A stretch of DNA of 64,000 nt from an uncultured Oscillibacter sp. (GCA_947644365.1 CANRYZ010000003.1:1-64000), one strand, 5' to 3'. Shown: positions 38,987 to 48,080, numbered from the stretch's first letter. A program made the numbers and translations. Notes: a model not told the origin generated them from the sequence alone.

Positions 38987-40336
38987 CTATTCCCGCAGGC
39001 CCATGGTCTCCCACTTGCGGCCCAGGAAGCGGGGGAGGAAAAAGGCGATGCGCAGAATCCAGTCCACGAACATGGCCATCCAGATGCCCAGCACGCCGAA
39101 GCCCAGGTGCCGGCCCAGCAGAATGCCGAAGCCCACCCGCATGGTCCACATGGACACGGTGGAGACCGCCATGGTGAACCGGGTGTCCCCGGCGGCCCGG
39201 AGGGCCTGGGGCAGGGTGAAGGACAGGGGCCAGATCAAAACGCCCATGACGCCGTGCATCCACACAATCTGCTGGGCGTAGCCCGCCGCCTCGTCGGACA
39301 CGTTGTACAGCCGCAGCAGCAGTGGCAGGGAGACAAGAGTGACCGCCACAAACAGCGCCATGAAGAGGTAGGCGTACTTCATCAGCTTCCTGGTGTAAAA
39401 CCGGGCCCGCTCACAGCTGCCGGCCCCGATACAGCGGGAGACCACCGTTACGATGGCAAGGCCCAGGGCGTTGCCCGCCACGCACTGGAAGGAGGCAAGG
39501 TTGTTTCCGATGGCGTTGGCCGCCACGGAGGCGGTGCCCAGTACGGACACCGTGGACAGCAGCAGGATCTTGCCCAGCTGGAACATGCTGCTCTCCAGGC
39601 CGTTGGGTACGCCGAAGCGCAGGATGTTCCGCACCACGTAGCCGTCGTGCCGGAGGGTGAACCGCTCCACCCGCATGGGCAGGTCCGGACGGCGCAGCAG
39701 AGCCACCATGACGGCGGCCGCCGCCAGCCGGGACACCACCGTGGGGATGGCCACGCCCTCCACGCCCATGCGGAAGACGAAGATCAAAAGGGCGTTGCCC
39801 GCCGCGTTGATGGTGTTCATCCCCAGGGAGACCCACATGGAGATTTTCGAATTGCCCATGACCCGGAAGAGGGCCGCCCCGGCGCTGTAAATCGCCAGGA
39901 AGGGGGTGGAGGACTCCACAATGAGGTAATAGGTGTTGGCATAGGCGGCCACGTCGGGCTCCACCTGGCCGAAGACCGTGCCCAGCACAAAGCCCCGGCC
40001 CAGGTAGAACAGCAGCGTAATCAGCAGGGAGACCTCCCCCATGAACAGCAGCAGCTGGGCGCCGGAGTGGCCGGCCTTCTCCGGCTCCCGGCGGCCCAGA
40101 TACTGTCCCGCGATGGCGGCGCCGCCTGTGGCCAGGGCCGCGAAGGCGTTGACCAGCAGCACGTTTACCGTGTCCACCAGAGACACGGCGGAGATGGCCG
40201 CCTCCCCCACCTGGGAGACCATCACGGAGTCAAAGAGGCCCACGGTGATGGCCAGCAGCTGCTCGATGACCAGGGGCACGATGAGCCGCCGGAGGTCCCG
40301 CCCGGAAAATTCAATATTGATTTTACTGGTTTCCAA
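38987..40336 (-). CDS. MATE-family efflux pump
   Basis: A 449-residue, 12-helix transporter. The first MatE repeat starts LIVPLVIEQLLAITVGLFDSVMVSQVGE, with the usual acidic/Asp helix-1 residue; the second begins near RFGVPNGLESSMFQLGKILL (partly quoted). It belongs to the NorM/DinF-like group that uses an ion gradient to expel cationic compounds. It is co-transcribed with the AraC-type regulator 19 bases upstream and differs in sequence from the MATE pump at 19.8 kb. Confidence 0.9.
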   Translation of the reverse strand: METSKINIEFSGRDLRRLIVPLVIEQLLAITVGLFDSVMVSQVGEAAISAVSLVDTVNVLLVNAFAALATGGAAIAGQYLGRREPEKAGHSGAQLLLFMGEVSLLITLLFYLGRGFVLGTVFGQVEPDVAAYANTYYLIVESSTPFLAIYSAGAALFRVMGNSKISMWVSLGMNTINAAGNALLIFVFRMGVEGVAIPTVVSRLAAAAVMVALLRRPDLPMRVERFTLRHDGYVVRNILRFGVPNGLESSMFQLGKILLLSTVSVLGTASVAANAIGNNLASFQCVAGNALGLAIVTVVSRCIGAGSCERARFYTRKLMKYAYLFMALFVAVTLVSLPLLLRLYNVSDEAAGYAQQIVWMHGVMGVLIWPLSFTLPQALRAAGDTRFTMAVSTVSMWTMRVGFGILLGRHLGFGVLGIWMAMFVDWILRIAFFLPRFLGRKWETMGLRE

Positions 40337-40355
40337 GATGTCTCCTCCAAACGCC

Positions 40356-41204
40356 TCAGCGGAACTCCCGTGGACTCATGTGGAAGGTGTTCTGAAAGGC
40401 CCGCAGGAAGGTGGAATACTCCGAGAAGCCCGCCTGCTCCGCCGCCTTCATCACCGGCACGCCGGCGCGGATCAGCTCCCCGGCCCGCAGAAGGCGCTTC
40501 TGGCTGATATACTGGTGGACCGTGTAGCCGGAGACGGCCTTGAAGCGGTGCATCAAATAGTAGCGGCTGAGGTAGAACCGCTTGGAGAGGCTCTCCACAG
40601 TGAGCTCTTCCTCCAGGTGGGCGGCGATATATTTGAGAATCTCCTCGATCTTTGGGTCCACCCGGTAGCTGTCCCGCTCCTCCTGAGCGGTGCGGCTGCG
40701 GAGGATGTCCCGGTTCACGCCGATCAGAAGCTGCTGGCAGAGGGTGTCTGCCAGGCGGCCGGCGGCAAACTCCCGGGACCGCAGGGCCTCCTCCAGACGC
40801 TGGATGTCCTTCATGTACTCCAGCCGCCGCTCCGGGCTGGTGCGCAGCAGGTGGAAGCCCCGCTCCCGGGCGGTGTGGAAGCAGGTGTCCAAGGCCTCCT
40901 CCGGGTCGCTCCGGTCGGCCAGCCACTCCCGGCCCAGCCAGACCACGATCCGCTCATAGGGCTCCGAGGGGTCGATGATGGGCCGGTGGATCATGTTGTG
41001 CTGCACCAGCAGCACGTCCCAGGGGCGGAGGAAGTAGGTGACGCCCTCCACCACATAGGTGACCTTGCCGCCCAGCAGGAGGATGATCTTGTCAAACTCG
41101 TGATAGTGGTAGTCCAGCTTTGGCGCGCGGCTGTCCTTCAGGTGGAACAGGCGGAAGCCCTCGTTCAGATAGCCCCGCTTTCCCACCTCGCTCCGATCCA
41201 GCAT
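40356..41204 (-). CDS. AraC-family regulator with cupin sensor domain
   Basis: A 282-residue regulator. The N-terminal cupin (residues 20-80) has YHYHEFDKIILLLGG and the LRPWDVLLVQHNMIHRPII strand pair that usually binds a small ligand. The C-terminal AraC domain has two HTHs: TVESLSKRFYLSRYYLMHRF and KAAEQAGFSEYSTFLRAFQ followed by HMSPREFR. It is the first gene of a two-gene operon with the MATE pump, which is the obvious target. A good promoter lies 38 bases upstream. Confidence 0.92.
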   Translation of the reverse strand: MLDRSEVGKRGYLNEGFRLFHLKDSRAPKLDYHYHEFDKIILLLGGKVTYVVEGVTYFLRPWDVLLVQHNMIHRPIIDPSEPYERIVVWLGREWLADRSDPEEALDTCFHTARERGFHLLRTSPERRLEYMKDIQRLEEALRSREFAAGRLADTLCQQLLIGVNRDILRSRTAQEERDSYRVDPKIEEILKYIAAHLEEELTVESLSKRFYLSRYYLMHRFKAVSGYTVHQYISQKRLLRAGELIRAGVPVMKAAEQAGFSEYSTFLRAFQNTFHMSPREFR

Positions 41205-41241
41205 GGATTCACCTCCGCGTTTTGTCAGTTAAAGCGTTATG

Positions 41242-41270
41242 ACTATACCGCACTTTTTGTGGTTTTACAA
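41242..41270 (-). promoter_or_regulatory. Promoter of the araC-MATE operon
   Basis: Minus strand: TTGTAA (41265-41270), 17 bp, TATAGT (41242-41247). Confidence 0.8.
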
Positions 41271-41347
41271 CCGGGATTCCGCACAAAACCATGCAAATAT
41301 TTTGGCCCGCTTTGGGCAAAAGGCCGTTGGCGTTTTCCAGGGACAAG

Positions 41348-41381
41348 ACAGCCGCCGGAAGCGTCGGCTTCCGGCGGCTGT
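41348..41381 (-). terminator. Terminator of the dehydrogenase operon
   Basis: A perfect 15-bp stem ACAGCCGCCGGAAGC / GCTTCCGGCGGCTGT with a GTCG loop, followed on the minus strand by TTGTCC. It lies just past the dehydrogenase stop. Confidence 0.75.
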
Positions 41382-41397
41382 GCGCGGAATTGGGGGA

Positions 41398-42369
41398 TCA
41401 GTATCCCCTTGTCCGGTCCACCAGGTTTGCCAGGGGCTCGCCCCGGCCATAGCGCAGAAGGTCGGCGCAGAACATCTCCACATTGACGTCGCAGGTGTAG
41501 CCCAGGGTCATGTTGCCGGAGACGTGGGGCGTCAGGATCAGATTCCTGGCCTCCCACAGGGGGTGGTCCTGAGGCAGGGGCTCCGGGTCCATCACGTCCA
41601 GAGCCGCCCCGGCCAGGCGGCCGCTGTTCAGCGCCTCGATCAGCGGCTCCTGCTCGATGGCGGTGCCCCGGCCCACGTTGACGACGTAGGCCTGGGAGGG
41701 GAGCAGAGCGATGCGGGCCCGGTTCAGGATGTGGACGGTCTCCGGCGTGCTGGGCAGGGACATGACGAGGACCTTTGCGGAGGGGAGGACCTCGTCCAGC
41801 CGGGAGATGGGGTACACCGCGTCAAAGCCCGGCACCGCCCGGCCGGAGCGGCTGAGGCCGGTGATCTTCGCGGCGCCCATGCCCCGTAGCCGCTCCGCCA
41901 CGTTGACGCCGATGTTTCCGGTGCCCAGCAGGGTGAACTCATTGTCCCGGATGGAGCGGATGGGCAGCTGGTTGGACCACCCCCGCTCCCGGACGATGGC
42001 CTCGTACTCCGGCATCCGCCGCAGCAGCATCAGGGTGACCATCACCACGTGCTCGGCGATGGTGACGCCGTAGCCGTTGGAGTTGGTGAGCATACAGTCG
42101 GGGTTGGCGAAAACGGAGGGGTCCTTGCAGTAGGGGTCCACCCCGGCGTAGGAGCAGCAGTACCATTTCAAAGAGGCGGGGGCCGCCCGCAGCAGGTCCA
42201 CCGAGTGGGCGTAGAGCACCTCGCAGCGCTGGAGACACGCCCGGGCCTCGTCAAACTGGTCCGGGGTGAAGAAGTGGGGAATAAACCCCGCCTGGCTGGC
42301 GGCGGATTCAATTTTGGCCCGGTGGGCCTCGGTCAGAAACTCCTGACAGATGCAGATATCACGGCTCAT
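41398..42369 (-). CDS. D-2-hydroxyacid dehydrogenase family protein
   Basis: A 323-residue NAD(P)-dependent enzyme. The Rossmann motif is LLGTGNIGVNVAERLRGMG. The catalytic residues are in order: Arg in VVNVGRGTAIEQ, Glu in ALDVMDPEPLP and His in LTPHVSGNM. Its substrate-binding half (CSYAGVDPYCKD, SNGYGVTIAEHVVM) is of the GyaR/GhrA type, so a hydroxypyruvate, glyoxylate or 2-oxoacid is likely. It is 22 bases downstream of the FAD dehydrogenase gene and in the same operon. Confidence 0.9.
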   Translation of the reverse strand: MSRDICICQEFLTEAHRAKIESAASQAGFIPHFFTPDQFDEARACLQRCEVLYAHSVDLLRAAPASLKWYCCSYAGVDPYCKDPSVFANPDCMLTNSNGYGVTIAEHVVMVTLMLLRRMPEYEAIVRERGWSNQLPIRSIRDNEFTLLGTGNIGVNVAERLRGMGAAKITGLSRSGRAVPGFDAVYPISRLDEVLPSAKVLVMSLPSTPETVHILNRARIALLPSQAYVVNVGRGTAIEQEPLIEALNSGRLAGAALDVMDPEPLPQDHPLWEARNLILTPHVSGNMTLGYTCDVNVEMFCADLLRYGRGEPLANLVDRTRGY

Positions 42370-42391
42370 GGATAGTCTCCTTTCTCATATG

Positions 42392-43978
42392 TCACAGGGA
42401 TTCGCAGATCTGTTCGGCACAGCGCATACCGTCGGCGGCGGCGGAGAGGATGCCCCCGGCGTAGCCGGCTCCTTCGCCGCAGGGATAGAGCCCCGGCAGG
42501 GAGGACTGGTATGTTCCGTCCCGGGGGATGCGGACGGGGGAGGAGGAGCGGCTCTCCACGGCGGTGAGCACCGCGTCCGGGGCGTCGTACCCCCGGAGCT
42601 TCCGGCCCAGAATGGGCAGGGCCTCCGCGATGGCGTCCGAGACGAAGGGGGGGAGGCAGCGGCGCAGATCTGTCCACGCCACGCCGGGGCGGTAGCTGGG
42701 GCCCACCCGCCCGGGACCCGTGGAGGGCCGTCCGGCCAGAAAATCCCCCACCCGCTGGGCGGGGGCCAGATACCCGCCGCCGCCAAGATCGTAGGCGGCC
42801 CGCTCCAGCCGCCGCTGAAATTCGACGCCCGCCAGGGGGGAGCTTCCGCCGAAGTCCTCCGGAGTGACGTTTACCAGCAGCGCGCCGTTGATGTTCTCCC
42901 GGCTCCGGGCGTACTCGCTCATGCCGTTGGTGACCACCTGCTCCCGCTCGGAGGCGGCGGCCACTACCTCTCCGCCGGGACAGACGCAGAAGGAGAAGGC
43001 GGCGCGCCCGCCGGGGAGATGGCAGGAGAGCTTGTAGGAGGAGGCCGGGAGTCCCGGGTGGCCGGCGTACCGCTTATACTGGGCGGCGTCGCAGTCCGCC
43101 TGCCGGTGCTCGATCCGTACGCCCACGGCGAAGGGCTTGGCCTCCATGAGAATGCCCCGGGCGTGGAGCATGGCGAAGGTGTCCCGGGCGGAGTGCCCGG
43201 GGCACAGGGCCAGGTGGGAGCAGGGGAGACGGCAGGCGCCCTCCGGGCCCTCGGCCATGACGCCTGCCAGATGGTCCTGCCGGATATCCAGGTCTGTGAG
43301 ACGGGTCTCAAAGCGGATGTCCGCTCCCAGCGCCAGCAGCTCTTTGCGGAGGTTTTGCAGGACGGCGTGGAGATAGTCCGTGCCAACGTGGGGCTTGGCG
43401 TCGATTAAAATATCCGGCGGCGCGCCGCAGGATACCAGCTGCTCTAAAATAAAGCGGTGGCGCGGGTCCCTGGTGCCGGTGTTCAGCTTTCCGTCGGAGA
43501 AGGCCCCGGCGCCCCCCTCGCCAAATTGGACGTTGGAGGTGGGGTCCAGCGCCCCGGTGGACCAGAACCGCTCCACGTCCGCCTGCCGGGCCTCTACGCC
43601 GCGGCCCCGCTCCAGCAGAATGGGCCGCAGGCCCGCCCGGGCCAGAACCAGGGCGCAGAAGAGGCCCGCCGGCCCCGCCCCGACTACCACCGGCGGCGTC
43701 TCCGGCGCGGGCCGGGAGGCGGGGAGGACGTAGGCGGGCGTGGGCGCGGAGAGGCTCACCCGTTTGCCGCGGCAGCGCCGCAAGGCGGCGGTCTCGTCCC
43801 GGAGGGCGGCCTCCACGGTATAGACCAGGACCACGTCCTCCCGGGCGTCCACGCTGCGGCGGAGGACCCGGAGGGAGACGATGTCCGCCTCCCGCACCCG
43901 CAGCAGCCGGGCGGCCTCCGCGGCGAGAGCGCCGGCGGGAGCGCCGGGGGGGAGCTTGATGTTTTCAATTTTCAGCAC
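42392..43978 (-). CDS. FAD-dependent dehydrogenase (COG2509 type)
   Basis: A 528-residue flavoprotein. An N-terminal ferredoxin-like RNA-binding-type fold (residues 1-85, starting LKIENIKLPPG) precedes the FAD Rossmann motif PVVVGAGPAGLFCALVLARA and LLERGRGVEARQ. Further family motifs are NVQFGEGGAGAFSDGKLNTG, AVGVRIEHRQ and the final GLYPCGEGAGYAGGI. The family is widespread in Firmicutes with no settled reaction. GTG 43978 is preferred since homologous starts begin M(L)xIxNIKLP; GTG 43987 is also possible. A promoter with TACAAT and extended TGC lies upstream. Confidence 0.88.
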   Translation of the reverse strand: MLKIENIKLPPGAPAGALAAEAARLLRVREADIVSLRVLRRSVDAREDVVLVYTVEAALRDETAALRRCRGKRVSLSAPTPAYVLPASRPAPETPPVVVGAGPAGLFCALVLARAGLRPILLERGRGVEARQADVERFWSTGALDPTSNVQFGEGGAGAFSDGKLNTGTRDPRHRFILEQLVSCGAPPDILIDAKPHVGTDYLHAVLQNLRKELLALGADIRFETRLTDLDIRQDHLAGVMAEGPEGACRLPCSHLALCPGHSARDTFAMLHARGILMEAKPFAVGVRIEHRQADCDAAQYKRYAGHPGLPASSYKLSCHLPGGRAAFSFCVCPGGEVVAAASEREQVVTNGMSEYARSRENINGALLVNVTPEDFGGSSPLAGVEFQRRLERAAYDLGGGGYLAPAQRVGDFLAGRPSTGPGRVGPSYRPGVAWTDLRRCLPPFVSDAIAEALPILGRKLRGYDAPDAVLTAVESRSSSPVRIPRDGTYQSSLPGLYPCGEGAGYAGGILSAAADGMRCAEQICESL

Positions 43979-44016
43979 GCGGGTCACACCCTTTCCCTGG
44001 CGAGATGTACGGTCCC

Positions 44017-44045
44017 ATTGTAGCACAGAATTTCTCCCCGGAAAA
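44017..44045 (-). promoter_or_regulatory. Promoter of the FAD dehydrogenase operon
   Basis: Minus strand: weak TTTTCC (44040-44045), 17 bp, extended -10 TGC-TACAAT (44017-44022). Confidence 0.6.
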
Positions 44046-44136
44046 CCGCGGGTTCAAAAATTATATACAAAGTTTTCAGGCGCTTTTAAGTTACGGAGCC
44101 TATACTGAGGCCAAAGCACAGGAGGAATGGAAGAGA

Positions 44137-44191
44137 TTTCAAAGAAAGTGCAAAGAAACTTCAAACTTTCGACACATTCCCGGTATATGAT
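44137..44191 (+). promoter_or_regulatory. htrA promoter with three 11-bp phased repeats
   Basis: CAAAGAAA begins at 44140 and 44151, and CAAACTTT at 44162, each 11 bp apart and on the same face of DNA. A -10 region TATATGAT (44184-44191) follows without a proper -35. The pattern fits activation by an OmpR-family response regulator, as CssR and CiaR do for htrA genes in other Firmicutes. Confidence 0.55.
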
Positions 44192-44239
44192 CGGTTCTAA
44201 AGAGATGAAGACCGGGATACATAATAGGAGGTAAGCATT

Positions 44240-45652
44240 ATGTATAACGACGAGCGCAATCTGTACCACTACACCTACCGCAGGGACGGCAGCGAGGTCA
44301 CGCCGCCGCCCGCGGACGACTACCAGCCCGCCCCGCGGCAGGCTGTGCAGGAGATGAAGCCTGTGAAGAAGAACCGGCTCGGATTGAAGATCACGGCTCT
44401 GGCCCTTGTGTGCGCCCTGCTGGGCGGCGGCGTGGGCGGCGGAATTGTCTGGGCGGCTGTGGGACGCACGGCCTCTGCCCCCCAGATCACCCAGAGCGCC
44501 CCCGTGCCGGGGAACAGCGGCGCAGCCCTCTCCGGCGGCAGCGGCGCCCCCTCCACCGTGAACCTGGGACGGGTGGACGGGCAGACGCTCCTCACCGATA
44601 AGGAGGTCTACGACGCCAATGTGGACAGCGTGGTGTCCATCAACACCACCGGCACCGCCACCTCCAGCAACGGCTTCTGGCGGACCCAGCAGCCCACCGC
44701 CGGCGCGGGCTCCGGCTTCGTGCTGACCCCCGACGGCTATATCGCCACCAACTACCACGTCATCGACGGGGCTGAGACGGTGAAGGTCACCTTTTACAGC
44801 GGCGACAGCTATGACGCCGAGGTCATCGGCGGCGACGAGGACTACGACATCGCCGTTATCAAGGTGAAGGCGGAAAACCTCAAGCCCGTCACCATGGGGG
44901 ACAGCACCCAGCTCAGCGTGGGCGACCGGGTGCTGGCCATCGGCAACCCTCTGGGGGAGCTGACCTTCTCTTTGACCGGCGGCATGGTCTCCTCCGTGAA
45001 CCGGGCCATTGACGTGGAGGGCGTGCCCTTCAACATGATCCAGACCGACGCCTCCATCAACCCCGGCAACTCCGGCGGGCCCATGTTCAACCAGTACGGC
45101 CAGGTGGTGGGCATCGTCTCCGCCAAGTACACCAGCACCGCCTCCGGCGCCAGCGCCGAGGGCCTGGGCTTCGCCATCCCCATCAACGACGTGGCGGCCA
45201 TGATCCAGGACATCATGACCAACGGCTACGTGACCAACCGTGCCTGGCTTGGCATCACTCCCCAGTCCATGAACGAGAGCTGGGCCGCCCAGTTCAACTA
45301 CGACCAGAAGACCGGCATCTTCGTCTGCTCCGTGGAGCCGGGTAGCGCCGCGGAAAAGGCCGGCCTTCGGATGGGCGACGTCATCACCAAGGTGGACGAC
45401 CACGAGATCAAGACGATGGCGGATTTGACCATCGCGAAAAAGCAGTACCGGGCGGGGGACACCTCCACGCTGACGGTTTACCGCCAGGGGGAGACCATCA
45501 CCACAGAGCTCACCTGGGACGCAGTGCCCGAGGACCAGCAGCAGTCCCAGGAGGCGCCCCAGCAGCCCCAGGGCGGCAATGACCAGTACGGCAGCGGCTA
45601 TATGAATCCCTACGATCTCTTTGACTACTTCTTTGGCAACCGGGGCTGGTAA
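44240..45652 (+). CDS. htrA: HtrA/DegP-like membrane-anchored serine protease
   Basis: A 470-residue quality-control protease. It has a cytoplasmic N-terminus of about 48 residues, one membrane helix (51-72, ITALALVCALLGGGVGGGIV), a Ser/Gly linker, then the trypsin-like domain with His173 (TNYHVI), Asp203 (YDIAVI) and Ser278 (NPGNSGGP). A PDZ domain follows (about 335-425, GIFVCSVEPGSAAEKAGLRM). The C-terminal 45 residues are Gln/Pro-rich and end in an aromatic YDLFDYFFGNRGW tail. AGGAGG lies upstream of the ATG. The protease should cleave misfolded proteins outside the membrane. Confidence 0.95.
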   Translation: MYNDERNLYHYTYRRDGSEVTPPPADDYQPAPRQAVQEMKPVKKNRLGLKITALALVCALLGGGVGGGIVWAAVGRTASAPQITQSAPVPGNSGAALSGGSGAPSTVNLGRVDGQTLLTDKEVYDANVDSVVSINTTGTATSSNGFWRTQQPTAGAGSGFVLTPDGYIATNYHVIDGAETVKVTFYSGDSYDAEVIGGDEDYDIAVIKVKAENLKPVTMGDSTQLSVGDRVLAIGNPLGELTFSLTGGMVSSVNRAIDVEGVPFNMIQTDASINPGNSGGPMFNQYGQVVGIVSAKYTSTASGASAEGLGFAIPINDVAAMIQDIMTNGYVTNRAWLGITPQSMNESWAAQFNYDQKTGIFVCSVEPGSAAEKAGLRMGDVITKVDDHEIKTMADLTIAKKQYRAGDTSTLTVYRQGETITTELTWDAVPEDQQQSQEAPQQPQGGNDQYGSGYMNPYDLFDYFFGNRGW

Positions 45653-45766
45653 ACGGCTTCCCCCTTCCTGCGCCTGAGGACGGCTTCGCGGCAGCAGCTG
45701 CGGCAAGGCAAAAAAGCCGCCCATGCGGCGGGCGTGCCGGAGGGTTTTAAATAGAGACAGTTGAAC

Positions 45767-45801
45767 AAAAGCGCACCGTGCGTCCGCACGGTGCGCTTTT
45801 T
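45767..45801. terminator. Bidirectional terminator after htrA
   Basis: AAAAGCGCACCGTGCG / CGCACGGTGCGCTTTT around a TC loop, between convergent genes. The 110 bases before it hold only GC-rich pairings and no gene. Confidence 0.9.
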
Positions 45802-45813
45802 GGGATATTTCTG

Positions 45814-47409
45814 TTACTCCTTGACCCGGACCTCCAGATAGTAGTGCTCCTGATTCATGTCCAAATTCACGGAGGCGACGCCGCCCTCCAGGTCAAATCC
45901 CAGGTTCTGCCGGACGATCTCCACGCCCTCCGCGTTTATAAGGGCGGCGCTCTGGCGGGTGAAGTCCAGGGAGGACCCCAGCCGGGTCACCAGGTCGTAG
46001 CCCTGGAGGTCCGCGTTCTCCGAGCTGGAGCAGTAGAAGTCATAGCTGGGCTCCTTCCACATGGCGCACTCCACCGTCACGCTGCCCCCGGCGGGAACGG
46101 TGACGGGAAATTCCAGATACAGCACCCGCTGGTGGAAGAGCGTCTCGGAGAGGATGTCGTCCAGCCGCCCGTCGGCGTAGCGGTCCTTGGGCCGGCCGGA
46201 GAGGATGCCGTGCTGGGCCAGAAGCTGGGAGACGGCCCCCCGGTACATGGAAAAGGGGACGGCGTCAAAGGCGTTTCCCTGGTCCGCTGCCCGGCCTTGG
46301 GAGTAGAAGGTCTTATACTCCCGGCACAGGTGGTCCAGCACCCGGTCCAGAGTGGTCTCCTCCCGGGTGACGGTACAGGAGACGCCGTCGATCTCCTCGC
46401 CGCTGTCACAGCCGCCGTCCTTGTAGCCCTGGAGGACGTAGTCTCCAATGTCCTTCCCCAGTACCACCAGTCCCTTGGTCACCGGCTCCCGGGTGACGCC
46501 GTCGGGGACAAAGTAGCTGTACCGCCGCCAGCCGGTCTCCTCGTCCCAGCTCATGCCGTTGAAGCCGTAACTGAGAATTTCTGTGGCCTCCGGATCGATG
46601 GTAAAGGTGACGGCCTGGGTGGCGGCGGAGTACCGCTCATGGGGGGCCTCAAAATCCGAGAAGTAGTAGACCGCCGCCGGAATATCCAGCGCCGGGTACT
46701 CCCCCAGAGCCTGCTTCAGATACGACCCGTCCTCCAGCAGGGCCCGGTACTCCTCCCAGCTGTTCAGACCCGCCAGATTCAGCGTGTCGTGGTCCGGGTC
46801 CTCCGAACCGTAGGCGCTGGAAAAGCCCCCGGCGTAGGGCCCGGCATGCAGGACGGTCTGCGCCGGAGCGCCGTCCACGGACGCCGTGGGCCGGACTCTG
46901 GACAGGGAGTCGAAGTTCCCGGCGAAGGGATAGAGGGCCGTGATGGCCACGTCCTCCGCCCCGAGGTTGGTGAGAATATAGCGGTCCGTCACCTCCGCTC
47001 CCCACTGGCGGGGTTCCCCGTCCGGGTAGGCCCCGGGGGCGAAGTCCCAGGCGAGGGCCCGATCTGCCGTGAGGCCGGTATCCTCCTCCCGGGCGGTCAG
47101 GGGGAACACCGGCCCGGCGTAGGACATGAACACCGTGCCCTCACTGTGGCCGCTGCCGCCGCTGCCGGCGCTGGCCCCGGGAGCTGAGCCGTCCGCCCCG
47201 CCGCTGAGGGCGCCGTTCATGGCGCCGCCGCTGCTCCGGGCCCAGAGGAGCCCCAGGCCGCAGACCAGAACCAGGCAGGCGGCCAGTCCCAGAGTCCGCC
47301 AGGAGGCGCTCCGCCGCCTGGGCGCGGCGGACGGGGCCGCGGACATCGCCTCCTCCACAAGGTCGCTGTCCACCAGACCCAGAATCCGAAACAACCGTTC
47401 GCTTCTCAT
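45814..47409 (-). CDS. Membrane-anchored partner of the second ECF sigma factor
   Basis: A 531-residue protein: cytoplasmic N-terminus of about 38 residues (MRSERLFRILGLVDSDLVEE), one membrane helix (about 39-58, LGLAACLVLVCGLGLLWARS), a Gly/Ser-rich linker and a large extracytoplasmic domain of over 400 residues. The domain has many aromatic residues and strands (TVFMSYAGPVFPLTARE, YLEFPVTVPAGGSVTVE). Its ATG overlaps the sigma gene stop by four bases. The layout matches the 365-residue protein of the other ECF pair, though the outer domain is different. Probably a sensor/anti-sigma protein. No zinc anti-sigma motif is visible. Confidence 0.75.
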   Translation of the reverse strand: MRSERLFRILGLVDSDLVEEAMSAAPSAAPRRRSASWRTLGLAACLVLVCGLGLLWARSSGGAMNGALSGGADGSAPGASAGSGGSGHSEGTVFMSYAGPVFPLTAREEDTGLTADRALAWDFAPGAYPDGEPRQWGAEVTDRYILTNLGAEDVAITALYPFAGNFDSLSRVRPTASVDGAPAQTVLHAGPYAGGFSSAYGSEDPDHDTLNLAGLNSWEEYRALLEDGSYLKQALGEYPALDIPAAVYYFSDFEAPHERYSAATQAVTFTIDPEATEILSYGFNGMSWDEETGWRRYSYFVPDGVTREPVTKGLVVLGKDIGDYVLQGYKDGGCDSGEEIDGVSCTVTREETTLDRVLDHLCREYKTFYSQGRAADQGNAFDAVPFSMYRGAVSQLLAQHGILSGRPKDRYADGRLDDILSETLFHQRVLYLEFPVTVPAGGSVTVECAMWKEPSYDFYCSSSENADLQGYDLVTRLGSSLDFTRQSAALINAEGVEIVRQNLGFDLEGGVASVNLDMNQEHYYLEVRVKE

Positions 47410-47963
47410 AGGCGCACACCCTCCTTTTCCAGATAGGCTCGCAGGGCCTTCCGGGTGCGGAAGAGGGAGGACTTGACCTTCCCCACGCCGCACCTCCGTT
47501 CCGCCGCAATGTCCGCCAGGTCCTGGCCGTACCAGTACCGCCGGAGGAATACGGCGCGGCTCTCTGCCGGCAGGCGCCGCAGGAAGGCGCTGATGAGCGC
47601 CGCGATCTCCCGGTCCTCCAGCTGCTGCTCCACGCCCCGGGGGGCGGGGAGGCAGTCGTCCAGCTCCCCCAGCAGGATCTCCGCGCCGCCGCCCCGCTTC
47701 TGGGTCCGGCCCTCCTTCCAGCGGTCCAGGGACAGGTTCCGGGCGATCCGCCCCAGCCAGGCCCGGAGGGCCGCGGGCCTGGCCGGGGGTATGGCGTTCC
47801 AGGCCCGCAGATAGGTGTCGTTGACGCACTCCTCCGCGTCGCCCCGGCTGTGGAGGATGTTCCAAGCCAGGGCGTGGAGAAACGCTCCGTATTTGCCGGC
47901 GGTCTCCTCAATGGCCCGTTGGTCCCGGTCCCAGTACAGGCCGATGATGGCGCTGTCCTCCAT
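47406..47963 (-). CDS. ECF-type RNA polymerase sigma factor
   Basis: A 185-residue group 4 sigma factor with region 2 (HSRGDAEECVNDTYLRAWNA) and region 4 (LPAESRAVFLRRYWYGQDLA and GVGKVKSSLFRTRKALRAYL). It is a paralogue of the sigma factor at 27 kb: both begin MEDxxIIxLYW and share the E-C-x-N-D-T core. The start at 47963 follows AAAGGAGG. Upstream, GAAAC-N16-CGTC fits an ECF promoter, so it likely transcribes its own operon. Confidence 0.92.
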   Translation of the reverse strand: MEDSAIIGLYWDRDQRAIEETAGKYGAFLHALAWNILHSRGDAEECVNDTYLRAWNAIPPARPAALRAWLGRIARNLSLDRWKEGRTQKRGGGAEILLGELDDCLPAPRGVEQQLEDREIAALISAFLRRLPAESRAVFLRRYWYGQDLADIAAERRCGVGKVKSSLFRTRKALRAYLEKEGVRL

Positions 47964-48000
47964 GTCTTGTGCCTCCTTTCGCAAGGTCTTTGACAATATA

Positions 48001-48025
48001 GACGGGAAAATAGGCGATTGGTTTC
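48001..48025 (-). promoter_or_regulatory. ECF-type autoregulatory promoter
   Basis: Minus strand: GAAAC (48021-48025), 16 bases, CGTC (48001-48004). This is the classic -35/-10 pair used by extracytoplasmic-function sigma factors, placed about 40 bases before the sigma gene's ATG. Confidence 0.6.
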
Positions 48026-48080
48026 GCGGGGAGAGGGATTTTTTGAAACTGGAGCTTGGAGATCAGTATACCACACAGAG

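Noticed and set aside
38984..40507. A 507-codon plus-strand frame over the MATE gene
   Set aside because: It lies antisense to a well-supported transporter and has Gly/His-rich shadow composition.
44005..44190. A 61-codon frame upstream of htrA
   Set aside because: It overlaps the promoter and 11-bp repeats, has no ribosome site and a composition unlike the neighbours.
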